Source of the DNA: Mucor racemosus
Lineage: Eukaryota; Mucoromycota; Mucoromycetes; Mucorales; Mucoraceae
NCBI GenBank assembly: GCA_027405735.1
Contig: JAPEHQ010000020.1
Coordinates: forward strand, 930,001-994,000
Reading direction: 5' to 3'
DNA length: 64,000 bases
The translations under genes and the position numbers were made by a program. Each line of letters opens with the position of its first letter. Position 1 is the stretch's first letter. Below are positions 45,171 through 57,431 of the stretch, in pieces. The notes beneath the pieces were generated by a model. The model saw only the letters and a list, made by a program, of their open reading frames with translations, was not told where the DNA came from and did not search any database.

Positions 45171-48100
45171 ATGTGGATTATTACTGTTGTAACCATATTA
45201 TCATTATCAACATTCGTCCAATCTAGTATGTATTATTTGGTATGAAATGTTCAACATTCCCATTATTAATTTTGCCATGTATATCTACATTTTGTAGTTG
45301 CATTTTCCACTCAATGCTGGGAAACTCTCAATGGGTATGCTTGATATATATCTAAAAGTGAGTTCAATCAATCTAAAATTATAAAGTAGAAAGCAAAATA
45401 TGTTTCAAGATGGCGTTTGCCAACAAATCAATCAAATCAATGACAGTGGATGGAAAACACAAGAGGCTGATGATTGGATCTACTATCCTCAACAATATGG
45501 TATAGCGGCTATATTTCATGTATATATCAAATAAGCAAGCTAACTATATTGTGCATAGTGAATATATCAATGACTGCAGCTACAGTATCTGTTGCTTTAG
45601 TAGGAGGTTGTTGCGCTCCTAATAGATACAAACCAACTGGTTTCTTGTTTCAAGATGATGGCAGTACCTATTCACAAACTGGAAATAAAATCGTTGCCAT
45701 AGCAGATAAACCGCTTGTACAAAATTTATCCGTTACTGGATGGTACATGAAGAAATTTGTAGATGATTATGCCATGAATCTTACCATCATTCCATCAATT
45801 CATCATTCTGATAAGCAATCCATCTTTTTTGAAATCGCTGCATTTGATAGGGCCATGATGGTAAATTATCAATTTTTTGATTATCAAAATAAGCATATTG
45901 GAAATTACTCGAGTGGATTGTTAAGAAATATGAAGACTATTCCAGATATTACGCTTCCAAGGTATACTCGAGTAGTCGTATGTGTATATTTATAAATATT
46001 ATGTACAAGTTTTGGAATCTAACAGACCCTTTTAAATGTATGTAGATTGTCGAATTTTACGGGTCAAGAGCAGATCCCATGTGCTTTTCGTACTTATACG
46101 CTGGTCTTTATGTGCATAGCCCTTTTACTACAGTAGCCAAAATTAGCGCACAAGTTGCTTCTATATTGCAATATCTTTCATTAATCAACTTTGTCGTTAT
46201 ACCTACCATATTTGCTATCATGAGTTTATTATCAGACTTTAGTTTTCCACCGCAAGTATATCATAATTATACTATAATCAGAATGTTTTTATTAACTACA
46301 TCTATAGGCCTATTCGATTTTTATGTAGAACCCCTTCACACAAGGTACTTATGTGTATTGTCATTATGTTGGGCAAGTATAAGTACATTCATAGAAATGG
46401 ATGTTTCAATTATCTTATTCTTTTTTCCAGGGTCATATATATCAAATCAAGCATGGAATTTGATCAATTCCCAATCAAGCATTTTCCATGAATGGCTCCC
46501 TCGTGCTGCTAAGATAGTCGGCAAGTATTTGCATCTGCTTAAGCCTTGTATATATGCTAATGTTATAAAATTAGAGCTCTTCTTGTCATTCTTTCTGTAT
46601 GCTGTCTATTTCTACCCAGTATTTTTATGTTACCATGCTAGTTATAGATCTCGTTTAGCCAATTTTTTTGGAGCTTGGACCACTTGCACTTTGTTTGGCC
46701 TTAGATTCTCGTTAGATCTCCCATCATATGTTATTACATACGCACGTAGCGTACCGTTTTTGACTATAAATTTATTGGCTGCAATCCCTACTTTTGTAGC
46801 ATATAGTATTGTATTGATTTTCTTTGTAACAAGATGCATTACATTTCAGCAGTGCACTATCTGTAGCTTTGAATTCTTGGAAGTTCAGGATATTGAAGAG
46901 AAATATGTAAAAGTACTGATAGCATCAAGACAAGATAAAGAAAAGAAATCTATGCCTATTCAAAATACATCAATGATTGGGTTGATTTGGCTTATTTTTA
47001 ATGAGAAACTATGGAAAAAATTGGATTTCAAGTTGATCTTTAGGTTGATATGTACATGGAAGTTTATCAGGGCATGTATTCGAAAATTATTTGGTATTCA
47101 TGAACATGTTAGAATCCCATTTGCCATCAAGACCTCTTTGACATTACTGCTTTATTGTCTTGGACAACTGGTATGTACTACAGAATGTTGTGAATAAGCT
47201 TATATTATACTCATATATCAAATAGATTCCTCTTCTCATTACACAAATGATTGGTATTGGTGGTGTTGTACCTGTTCATATTTGTAGTTGGGCACCCTAT
47301 CTATCTCAATTCCAATACCATCCTAATCCTATGGATTTCGCTATAAAGACCTTTTTTTTAATGCAAATTGCTGTATACATTGCAACATTAGGTGCTGGTG
47401 GCTGTAAATATACAAAATACGACATTTTATATTATAAATTAATCGTTTTTTTTTTTTAGTATGTATGATCTATTCGCTTGGTATTTTACGCCGATTTACA
47501 AAGGATGTACTTTTACTTAGAAAGGGCAATTACTTTTTGTTTAAAGGAAAAAGAAACAATGGGTAAAAAAAAGTGATAATTCTTACATTTGACAGAAACA
47601 GCAACTTATATAGCTATATTGTAGCATTGATTTAGATGATTCAATCCGTTTTCTAGGTGTATTAATTGGATTTGGATTTACTGGCACGCTATATTTTATG
47701 GTAGAAATAAGCTTGATCGGCACATTTATTGCTGCAATCATCCAACTTGATAGAATCAGAGATGTCGTATTTCGACATGTGGGTTATGGTGTATTCTTTG
47801 CTAGTTTTTTCATAGCATTTATAGTTCAAATGTTACAGAAGCGCATCACGAATTTGGTGTTTGTAGAGAATCGTACCAGGTTTAGCATACAAAATCGAGC
47901 ACCATTTTTACATTATTGGTATTTTATGATGCTCACATCAATGACAAGAGCATTGACATCGTATATCTTGCGTACGTTTAAATTGATTTTCAGATATCCA
48001 TTATTCAGTGTGAGAGTGGATAGAAATGCGGAAACGTGGAGTGTTCGTCGAGGAGATGGAGGTAAATTAGTTTGGTGGTTTGCATGTATGAAAAAAGTTA

Positions 48101-48617
48101 ATAATATTGTGTTTTTTAAGGTTTCACTGCGTATTGTGGCATGGTATACAAAATACATGATATATATGGTATATATATATATATATATTACACACTATTT
48201 AACATTTAAATACATAGTTATTAGCAGAACATGAATACAACAATCCAGTTATACTTGTTTTCGTCGAATGCCTACTTGATTGTGTTAAAACGTCCACAGC
48301 AAATCGACTTTTAGGAAGAAACGTTAAATTGCAAATGTGTAGATCACATTTAAAAAAACAACATAACGTAATAGAAAAAGATGTCGAATGCTATTCAGTT
48401 AATTCAAAAATGACATTTAAAGGAAATCAAGGCAGTCTGCTCACTTTATCATCTAAGCGAGCCCTGACGAAATGGTTTTTAGCTTATACATTGATTAGAA
48501 ATCCAGTGGTAATGTATTTGCAGTGTGTAACATTACGATATAAATTGTTTTAAACTTTTACCTTTTTTACAGTTGATACAATATCGTCGCAAATTAGCTC
48601 TCAAATCATTATGGTAA
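45171..48617 (+). CDS. Multipass membrane protein of unknown function, 941 aa
   Basis: Eleven exons join in frame: 45171-45225, 45298-45334, 45387-45499, 45559-45977, 46046-47170, 47226-47403, 47460-47562, 47625-48061, 48121-48143, 48218-48508 and 48573-48617. A cleavable signal peptide is likely (MWIITVVTILSLSTFVQS). An ectodomain of about 200 residues follows, with CWETLNG, GGCCAPNRY and N-glycosylation sequons (NLSV, NYSS). About nine to eleven hydrophobic helices follow, separated by basic cytoplasmic loops, with AYCGMLLAEHEYNNPVILVF and a basic C-terminus ending RRKLALKSLW. I do not recognise the family; a transporter or channel-like role is conceivable but unsupported. The small exons 2, 9 and 11 rest on splice signals and frame continuity. 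Confidence 0.8.
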
Positions 48618-48940
48618 AGAAAACCAAGAGTGCCACATACGCACACATTGAGAAACATCAAACCCAACAAATGATCAACTCTTTTATGATAACAAACAAA
48701 TAAAACCACATGTCTTTCTTTTTCCATGACAATAGTATATTATTATAAACAAACAAATCATATTTTTTTGGTAACGGCATAGTCAGAAGATGCCCTTTTT
48801 TTTACTGCTTAGCCATTTGCAATTACACATTTCAAGTTATTAAAAATGTAATGTTTGATTTCTATGAAATAAACCGTTAAAGAGTACCCACGCCTTTTCT
48901 CTCCTTCATTCTTCTTCTTTTTGCCTTTTAGTTTATCATT
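48618..48940. other. Intergenic before the CYSTM gene
   Basis: About 320 bp ending in a CT-rich stretch (48897-48935) just before the start codon, a common fungal core-promoter pattern. Confidence 0.45.
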
Positions 48941-49390
48941 ATGACAAATTTCCAACAAGTCTATACTACATATCCATCTCCTGCAATGGTAGTCAACACA
49001 CCAGCGTCGATGGGATATCCATCGTATTCACAGCATCCAGGCAGTAAGTACACATAAATAAATACAGGCTATTATCTAATCTTCTACTTTGATATGTATA
49101 GTGCAGCCATCTTATTATCCATCAGTACAACCTCAGATAATCCAACAACCAGGTTATCCATCGTATTATCATCAACAAGGAGGAGGTTATTTTCATGATA
49201 ATTCGTCTACTTTGTCACAAATATGCATGTGGATATTGTAAGTTATTTCTTTGAGCACATAGTATTTAATTCAAGCCAGTAACCTGTTATACAAATACAC
49301 AGATGTTTGGGTGCGTGCACTTATTGTTGTACTGAAGGATGTTGTGGAGGTGGAGAATCATATGGCGATGATTGCTGTGGGTGCTGTTAA
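48941..49390 (+). CDS. CYSTM (cysteine-rich transmembrane) protein
   Basis: Exons 48941-49043, 49102-49237 and 49303-49390 join in frame to 108 aa. The N-terminal two-thirds is Tyr/Pro/Gln-rich (repeated YPS-type units such as GYPSYSQHPG and GYPSYYHQQGGG). The C-terminus is a short Cys-rich hydrophobic segment (CMWILCLGACTYCC, then CC..GCC and DDCCGCC), the hallmark of CYSTM proteins, which are tail-anchored and linked in yeast and plants to stress tolerance and metal or redox responses. Function here is inferred from family. Splice sites are canonical and all three junctions close in frame. Confidence 0.85.
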
Positions 49391-50090
49391 AATAGAGCAT
49401 AATCTTTATACAAAACTCTTTTATGTACAATATAATAAATAAATAAATTAACTACATGTTATTTGAAAGAAGCTGCTATATATCTAATATACTGCGATTT
49501 GTATTTTTCGATAGTAAAGTTGATATATATGTATATGCAACATTTGAATTTACAAAATAATCGCTCAACTACTAGAATATTTTAATATTTAAAACATTCG
49601 TTATATAAAATAAACATTACTCATTTTAAATAATAAGTTATACATTATTAATCGAAAACAGTATGCAATATATTATTTATTCCAAAAAGTGTTTGGCATA
49701 TACGGTATCTCACATAATAATGCAATTTTTCGCTTTCTAATTTTGAAAGCAGGATACATTTCTCTGTTAACTTTAATTGTTCAACGTAACAAATAGCGAC
49801 AAAATAAAAAAATACGCAAGTCTATTGGAAAAATTGCAATTAAATATAGAACTTTTCTATTTGGAATTGTTATTTGCTATGAATTGGAATAAATCCTTTA
49901 AATACTTAACCTGGAGTTTTTACAGCTTAAATGTAAAAACTTTGAGCTTTAATATCTCAATTAAACATTAAGCTACACTAACTTATTAAATAATAAAATT
50001 TGCTTATCTGCAATTTCTCTTTAACATATTTGAGTATCAGGAATATTGAAACACTTTTTTCTTTTGGGTTTTTCGATTTTCTTAGGTGCA
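49391..50090. other. Intergenic between CYSTM gene and repeat C
   Basis: Very AT-rich. AATAAA-type signals occur just after the CYSTM stop (about 49434). Short ORFs have no domain. Confidence 0.45.
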
Positions 50091-50989
50091 GATTACAAAT
50101 ACTTGTTATTACTATATACTGTATATACTTTAGATATTGCTCAGTGGATATGAATTGGCCGCATTATTCTACCTGTTTCTAAATTTTTATTTTATATCAC
50201 ACGAAGGCTCGAAAACAAGTAAAATCCATTGATTTTTCTTTAAAAACTAGGTCTCACCTTTAATCTATGCACAACTTTGTTTTTCATCAAATAACGCCAA
50301 GAAGAAATTATATGCCAATTTATCTGAAATGCCCAACTTAATCCAAAAACAACTATCCAAAAATATCCTATCTTTTGCAGTTGGTATTACTTTTTAGTAC
50401 TAATGTTTCAGATTTTTACACTTATTTCACTGCTAAAAATTAAACATTTTGAGGCTTTAAATCTCTGCAAAAAAATTAAGTTATGCCAACAGCTTTCAAT
50501 AATAAAACTTACTTTTTTTAAAGCGCTTTATAATATATTTAAGCATAAAAAAATTCTGAGTACTTTTATTTTTTTGACATTTTTATAGTAGATTTCAAGA
50601 ATTGAACAGAGTTTTTTTTTTTACGTTCATGTCATCGACCTCGGTGAGCTCTGTTGGACCCAATTTAGTTTTTTTCAAAATATTGATTTTTCATGGAGAT
50701 ATCCTTAAAAATGTGTACAAAAAAATACCTTCATTTCTAGCTTCAATTTTTCCCCTGCATACCCTCATCCCAAATTCTGAATTTGAACAATTTTTTGACA
50801 AAAATTTCGTTTTCTCTAAGAAAAATGCAGCTAGAAGATTCAGTAATAGCCCGATCGATAGATACTTTTGTCGTGAAGTATCTCCATTACTTATATCTAG
50901 ATTATATCTATATAAAATGATGTGCATCGGTAAAAAATCTTCAAAATTTCGATCGTAGTATTTTATGCAAAACTTACTACAGAACAATT
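50091..50989 (-). repeat. Repeat copy C, left part
   Basis: Homologous to 23926-24780 of block B in the same orientation. It stops at an LTR that begins at 50990 and resumes at 58961-59275, where the homology continues with B 24785-25060. The two parts were once contiguous. Confidence 0.8.
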
Positions 50990-51447
50990 TGTTTAGGATA
51001 GACTAGATTAAGGAGCATCATGGATTTCATAATGAAAATAAGATTGATGGGATCATTTACTTTTAATTTTTAAAGTATAAATGGACTGTCCAGACTTGGT
51101 CTGTAGATACAGGATATATGATGTATGATGCTAAAAACTTTACCTCAACATTGAGAATAAGTATGAGTATTCCTGTGTCAATTAATTCAAGGGTTGGGAT
51201 ATTCTTTAAGAATCAGCCAATTAGGAATAGGTACTGTACATTCTACATTAGCTGATTCATGGTGTAGAAAAATCTTTAATTCTATTGTTCTATCAAGAAT
51301 ATTCTATATATACTTAACTTTGGATCTCTTGCTTTTACTGGCTCTGGTCAACTTGGATATCCATCCTATATCCGCGCTCCTAAAACATATCAATACAAGA
51401 CCTATTACACATTTGATGAGAGTTTATCTTATTTTTTGAAAGAAGTA
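50990..51447 (+). mobile_element. Interrupted LTR, 5' part (3' part at 58603-58960)
   Basis: Starts TGTTTAGGATAG and is about 85-90% similar by eye to the solo LTR at 53437-53948. Its missing last part is found at 58603-58619 plus 58917-58960, ending TATATAAACA. The bordering 5-mers CAATT (50985-50989) and CATTT (58961-58965) differ by one base; block B has CATTT at this site. So one LTR was inserted into copy C and later split by about 7 kb of other insertions. Confidence 0.72.
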
Positions 51448-51449
51448 TA

Positions 51450-51943
51450 CAGTCGTGATTCAATTTAGTGGAATTGTTGGGAGGGAGAAAAGTGTCCACT
51501 AAATCGAATTTTCCACCAAATCGAATAAATCATTTTCCGTAATATTGGATCAAAAAATGAGAATAAAAAAGCGTTGCTAGTTTATAGTATTAAATAATAT
51601 TGTTAATAAAGGCTTTTCATATTCGAGCAGCTAAATTAAACAGTGGATAACAGGAAATTTAATAAAAAACTGAGGTAAATTAGACACATAATTTGGTTAT
51701 TCTCCATATTTCTTCTAATTTCATGGCTACCAAATCAAGCTATTACCGGCTAAATACAGTTTTATCCAATAGTGTTTATATCTCACTAATATAGTGGACT
51801 GGTAGAAACGAAATTGTCCACTATCCACTGAATCGATTCAGTGGATTTAGGCAGTCAAATTATGAAAAAAAACGGGAGATTTCAAACTGTCCATTAAATC
51901 GAAAATCCGTTATTTACGAGTCCACTAAATCGAATCACGACTG
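51450..51943 (+). mobile_element. Tc1/mariner-like MITE (494 bp)
   Basis: Terminal inverted repeats CAGTCGTGATTC(A/G)ATTTAG...CTAAATCGAATCACGACTG of at least 24 bp, bounded by TA on both sides (51448-51449, 51944-51945). The TA duplication and CAG...CTG ends fit the Tc1/mariner/pogo group. No transposase ORF. The word TCCACTAAATCGA is repeated internally (51494-51510, 51825-51850, 51921), so the ends are subterminally reiterated. Confidence 0.82.
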
Positions 51944-51945
51944 TA

Positions 51946-52320
51946 CAGCCGACCTGTGCTGCACAAGATGATTTTGTTGTGCCCAGGTGGGCTGCACACT
52001 ATAGCCTGATGAGTCGTTGCGCCCACTGAATAATGGCTAAAAAGATACCAAGATGCACATACGCACAACAAAAGAAACTGCACACAAGCATAACGAAAAG
52101 CCTGTATGTGCAGAATTATAGATTCTGTCCGTGTGCATGACATTAATCCCATGTGTGTATATTAGTAGAATGCCCATAAGCATATCATTATCCCTATTTT
52201 TGCATAATAATAAAATCTAACCATGAGCATGATGAGCTGATCGTATGCGCACAAATTGATTTGTACATGAGCATCATGTCGTTTTCAAAATTCCATTTCA
52301 TTTTTTACTGGAATAGTGGG
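51946..52320 (-). repeat. GCACAA/GCATAA-word-rich module, copy C
   Basis: Third copy of the module (see 6050-6362), starting with GCCGACCTGTGCTGCACAAG right after the Tc1-like MITE. It opens a second, partial copy of the repeat family (51946-55330) that lies inside the split LTR. Confidence 0.65.
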
Positions 52321-53431
52321 TTTTTAAATTACATTTGCTTTTATTAATATAAATTGTAGACAATAATACAATTCAATACGATGCTGATGTAGAGTAATAC
52401 ATGCAAGAGCCAATATATTTACGATTATCATCATTATTTGTAAATACGTTTATTATAGCTATAATGTTTACAGCAACAATGGTTTTTGCTTGAGCATAAA
52501 ATTAAATAACACTTACTGCTTAAATTTATATGCAGGCCAAATTTAAGGCTATAAATGTTACTTTATCACTCAATCATAAAATTTAAACAAATTAACCTAT
52601 TTTGAACTTACTATTTTGGTTTACAATTGTTAGCTGTAAAAAGATTTGTTTTCAAGTATAGCACCGTTCAAAACTATAGCTATTAGGCAAGACATTAGGT
52701 TATTGTTTTTTTTTGTTTCTATATCATTTGAAATTTTATCACTTTTCTGGAACATTTCATGGGTTTGTAGCCAATTCTAGTTTCTCATTGATTAGATATA
52801 AATATCATTGCCTTCGATTTGATCTGGCGATCAAGAAATACGCTCAACAATGCAGTAGTAAATGATGATATTTGATCTCAAAATGAGTTTAAATGAAAAT
52901 ATCAGTCTTTAATATAGATTGCTACTTATATTAAAAACATTAGTTTCTTATGTTGTTAGTGTCGGTTTTCGAGGATATTAAACAGCCAATTTTGAAGCCA
53001 ATTCCATTTCTAACTCACATTGAAATGTAATTCTTATAAATAGTCTTTTAAACCAAGACCTAGAAGCTCTTGGTTCTTTCTTTTACCATTAATTTTTCTA
53101 GTAATAAAGCCTACGTTCTCCATGATAAATATTACTAGTCTTTATTATTATTCTTTCTATAAATAAGATTGTATGTATCCATAAACTCTCAGTTAGAATG
53201 CGTATTCAGATAAAACAAAAGAATATCAGCTTGATAGTCTGATATTCCTTATCAAACGGTAAATATATCATTAGAGTATGAAACTAAAACGAGAGAAACA
53301 ACACACGTAGAAAAGGATTTTCAAGGTTTTACATTATTTAGCGCAATTAAAGCCCTGATAAATTGCTCAATTCAGCCAGTGTAAAAGCAGCATCACAACG
53401 CATGAACCATAAATTAAACAAAATAGGCGAT
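52321..53431 (-). repeat. Repeat copy C2, middle part
   Basis: Homologous to 29640-30500 of block B, but with a segment spliced in (52960-53190) that elsewhere lies at 9280-9540 in block A. Contains the empty site for the CACTA MITE of block A (52501-52520). Confidence 0.7.
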
Positions 53432-53436
53432 ATCTG

Positions 53437-53948
53437 TGTTTAGGATAGACTAGATTAACGGGCATTATGGATTACATAATGGAAATAGGAAAGATAGCAT
53501 CATTCACTTAGAGTTATAAATGGATGATCCAGACTTGGTCGTAGAGGTGGGAGATATGATAAATGATGCTGTAAACTTTATTTCAACATTGGGAATAGGT
53601 ATGAGTGGTTTTGTGGCAATTAACCCAAGGGTTGGGATATTCTTTAAGAATCAGCCAATTAGGAATAGGTATGGGACATTCTACATGAACTGATACCTGA
53701 TATAGAAAAATCTTTAAGTCTATTATTCGATCAAGAATATTCTGTATATACTTATCTTTGGATCTCTTGCGGTTACTGGTTCTGGTCAACCTAGATATCC
53801 ATTCTATATCCGCGCTCTTAAAACATATAAATACACGACCCATTATACATTTGATTAGATCTGATCTTATTTTTTCTAAAGAAATATACGCAATAAATAT
53901 ATTGAATTCTGATTTTAATTCTTAGTCTTTATTTCGTATATCTAAACA
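53437..53948 (+). mobile_element. Solo LTR (512 bp) with ATCTG target duplication
   Basis: Begins TGTTTAGGATAG and ends CGTATATCTAAACA (TGTTTAG/CTAAACA inverted ends). ATCTG borders both sides (53432-53436, 53949-53953); block B has the empty site near 30497. Same family as the LTR at 50990. Confidence 0.87.
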
Positions 53949-53989
53949 ATCTGTTATAATAGAAACATACATTTTTTTTAACAGAAAAC

Positions 53990-54245
53990 ACGTGTATCAT
54001 ATCATATATTTACTGAAAAATTGCAAAAGCGAAGCCGTAGAGCGACGCCGTAATTGAGTATAGCAAGATCGAATGGGTAAGTCTCTTATAGTATGGTATA
54101 CCTAAGTTTTAAATAAAAAAGCGCTTCTTTTTTTTAACTTTTTTTATATTTAACCATGTCTGGTCTGAAAATTCAGTTTTTGTAGTGGATATTTTCGGGG
54201 CTCATTTTACCCTTACCATCACTCATGATTTTGATCAAAAAACAG
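53990..54245 (-). repeat. Repeat module R, copy 5, with partner to 54720
   Basis: Reverse copy; hairpin partly degraded (CTGAAAATTCAG core kept). Continues into the 500-bp partner (54245-54720) and then the dynein fragment, as in block B. Confidence 0.75.
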
Positions 54246-54817
54246 AAATATCAAATTTTGATACCAAAATCAACGTTTAAATATACTACATCATGAGAGA
54301 AAATTGTAGCCATAACTAATACACATTTTATAAAAGCTTAATATTAAATGTCAAGTAATGAAAATTTGTACTTTCGCCCCAAAAACTGTTTTTTGGCTAA
54401 AGGATTTTCATGTAATATTTTACAATACAAATGCTTGTTTTTTTTATTAAGCAAATAGAGCGCTGAATTGTCTATATGTACGTATTTTTTGTTTTTATAA
54501 TTGGTAGTATAATTAACTCTAGATTTGCAAAAGCGTAAAAAAAAAAATTAAAAAATGTCAAAATTGATGATCTGGACAAGAATAATTTTCTAAATTAATA
54601 TTCCGCTTATAAGCCCTTAAAGTCTTAAAAATAAGAGATTTTACGATATTTGAAAACTTTTTCAGGAATCTACGATGCTGTACCCACTTGATTCAAGCTT
54701 CTTATTACTGTAAATCGTTTTACATGTCAATATTGTGTGGTACTGTAGTTTATTTGATGGTAATACAGTCTCACCGTATAATTATTGTGCTAGAAGTAAT
54801 TTACATTGAGCTTTAAT

Positions 54818-55030
54818 CTTACGTTTCCAATATCATAAACATAAACATGCCATCACTGAAACCTATTGCTGTCTTTTTATTCTCTTTGTCCCAAGCCAAT
54901 TTATTTGATGCTTTACTAGAAAACCAACTGAAGTACCTACAAATGGTTCCTTTGTATTTGCATTCAACAAATTCCATAAATTAAATTGACTGGTTCCATC
55001 AACAATAGTACCAAACGTATCGTCAGCGCG
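54818..55030 (-). pseudogene. Decayed dynein intermediate chain fragment, copy C2
   Basis: This copy keeps the diagnostic strand best: ADDTFGTIVDGTSQFNLWNL then NANTKEPFVGTSVG, matching the family pattern of ...VDG.G.LDLWNLN..TEVP. The following W..EG.K.A segment has shifted frame (near 54900), so it is a pseudogene. The 61-codon ORF at 54863-55048 is part of it. Confidence 0.62.
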
Positions 55031-55330
55031 CCTTATGATAAATGTCAATCTAAAATTAGAAGCATCCCATCGTCATTGTTATAAGCTATGAAAAGCTTGA
55101 TTTTTAATAATACAGCAACCAAATAAAAAACAAAATGATACTAATAGCATATGGTGAGTATTTAACATCTAAGAAAGTTTGATAAAGTATTGTGCTACTA
55201 AACCCTTTTAATAAAAATCCTGGGGCAAACTCAACATCTTGGTCCTGTAATTTCTATCCATCAAATGTTGCGATTTCCACTACACAGTGAATGCACTTTT
55301 ATCAATCTTAAGATCTTGAACTTGTAGATG

Positions 55331-56986
55331 TACATTGGGCATTAGTTTTTTACCGGTTACATTTTTCCTGATTCATTAATATTCAGCTATATTGGATGAT
55401 ATTTTATTTAAATTACAATTTACGAGTATAATGTTGGTAGGTTTTTGCTATTACTTTAAAAACGTGATCCTATTTATTATTACTATTACTATTACCATTA
55501 ATTATAACTGTCAAACTGATTGATTCATACAGTATATCATATTATTATTTCGCATTGGTAGAGATTATACAATTGCTATCTGCATTTAACGCTGGTGAAT
55601 TGGAAGTTGGTGTCTGTCGTTAGTTTGATGAATAATGCGTACTTTGGTTTTCCTGTATAATTGTGGTAGGTATTTCTACTCCTAAAATCTGAATTGTTTA
55701 ATGCTGCAACTGCACCTGTTGAATATCACTTGAGTTTTTATGCGTTGTAGCTCATGTTATACTAACTTTCATTTTGGCGAACATTGCTTTACATTCGACC
55801 ACATTCAATTTTTGTGTTATACAGCTTAATGTTAAGGTACTAACATTGAGTTTTGTTTATATCTCCATCAAAAATTGGCATTCTTCTCAGGTGAAGTCTG
55901 CTACCAATTTCTAAAAAACTCTAGTATCATTCCAAAAAGAAAAAATACAACTTTATTTGCTACATTTCCCAAAACAGTGAAAAACTGGCAAATACATGTT
56001 CACATATATGGAGATTAAAATTGTAGATCAAAGGAGAGTGACAAGCTTAATGGGTACCGCATGCGCTACAGATTGAGTGCAACACACATATTCGTGAGTT
56101 CAGACCCACCAAAGGGGAAGCCCTTTGGTATTAGGATATGAATTTCGAAAGAGAATCTCCGATGGCCTTGCTTCTCATCGAATATGATCCTTCTTTTTTT
56201 TTCTTAACAAGTTTTGCATATGTCTAGCAAATTTTCTCATTTTTCATTAATGCATAATATGATATGCATACTAGTAAATTTGGCTGGTAAAACCCGGCTC
56301 GACACCAATACTACCAGCATCCATGATGGGTCATTTTACGTCCAGCCAATTCAAGCAAAAAGTTGGTTACCTGCTACTTACACCTACTAAAATTAGCAAG
56401 CCCATCAGTTCTTCTCGACGAATATGAATCCAAATGACCTCCCGTCACAATGGCAAGTACTTCTAGCGCTGATCAGTAGAATTGCAAAAGGTTTAGCCTT
56501 GTCGTATATTTTTAGGTTTGATGAATAATAATAATACTTAAAAAGGAATACAATTGAAAGAGAATGAGTAATGAACCAGTTCTTCAACTGTATAATAAAA
56601 ACAAGATATCGTTTATTTGGATTTAAAAGTAGGGCCTTTTATATTGATTTGACATTGAGATCCTGAGATGTAATTTAAAGCACAATTCAACCATTAGATC
56701 TGTTTGATAGTGATCTATGGATTGAAATGGATCAATCATAATTTAACCGTTCTTGCAGAGCTAATGAGTTGCTTTGTTTCAATGCTGCACTAAATGTGCT
56801 TGGATGTTGATTTGATAGCTACTTAATTGATTAACCGCTGGGATAAAATAATATGGTGTCATAATTGAGGTTGTCCAAGCGTTCTTGGTAATTACTGAAT
56901 TAAACTTAGTACGCTAGGAGTTTCTTATATCCGATATCAAGACTTTGCATTTCAATGCATGTAGTAGACAATAGATTATAAGATGT
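55331..56986. other. Non-coding stretch inside the nested insertions
   Basis: AT-rich with no supported ORF. Contains a tRNA-like relic (listed at 56030-56115) and a short inverted repeat TTGGCTGG/CCAGCCAA at about 56278-56355 enclosing GC-richer sequence. No match to the A/B/C family seen. Confidence 0.4.
56030..56115 (+). other. tRNA-derived relic (possible SINE head)
   Basis: AAGCTTAATGGGTACCGC resembles an A box with D loop, and GAGTTCAGACCC resembles a B box with a T loop; spacing is about 50 bp. A weak anticodon-type stem (GCGCT/AGTGC) has an 8-base loop, so this is not an intact tRNA. A tRNA-derived SINE promoter or a tRNA pseudogene would both fit. No second copy was seen in the window. 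Confidence 0.35.
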
Positions 56987-56994
56987 ATTGATAC

Positions 56995-57423
56995 TAAGTA
57001 TAAAAGACGAGCCAAGCCTAGGACGAGCTTGACCAAAGCTCGCCACAACGAGCCGAGCTTTTGACTTTTTTTTAAAAAGCTCGTTTGAGGAAGACGAGCT
57101 TTTGACTTCTTTTCAAAAAGTTCAAAATTAAATAATAATTAGTAAATGATATGACATTATTACTTTAGATAATTATCAATTGACATTCATACGTTTGCTT
57201 TACTTTAGATATTTGTCACTGGAAAGGTAAAATAAAGCTCTCATTGAGATGATGAGCTTTAGTCGCTGCATAAAAAAGCTCGTTTGGGGTAAACGAGCTC
57301 TAGTCACGCGCAAAAAAAAGCTCGTCGAGGTTGAACGAGCTTTTTTGTAAGCTAGTCTAATTTTAACGAGTCTTGAGAAAAGCTCGGCTGCATAAAAAAG
57401 GCTCGGCTCGTTTAATATCACTA
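56995..57423 (+). mobile_element. hAT-like MITE (429 bp) with 8-bp target duplication
   Basis: Flanked by ATTGATAC (56987-56994 and 57424-57431). Ends align as inverted repeats: TAAGTATAAAAGACGAGCC on the left, TAGTGATATTAAACGAGCC on the right strand. The interior is packed with AAGCTCG/CGAGCTT words (about ten), the pattern of many hAT MITEs. Eight-base duplications define the hAT group. No coding capacity; ORFs overlapping it (57200-57547) are not genes. Confidence 0.8.
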
Positions 57424-57431
57424 ATTGATAC

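Noticed and set aside
45961..46045. Earlier donor (AG|GTATAC at 45961) for exon 4 of the membrane-protein gene
   Set aside because: It forces a frame that stops at 46119; the donor at 45977/45978 keeps the frame open for 375 codons.
46345..46430. Possible intron (GTACTT...CCAG) in the membrane-protein gene
   Set aside because: Removal shifts the frame, while retention gives a continuous hydrophobic coding stretch.
51194..51439. 81-codon ORF and its partner at 53583-53843
   Set aside because: Lies within related LTR copies and on opposite strands; not conserved as protein.
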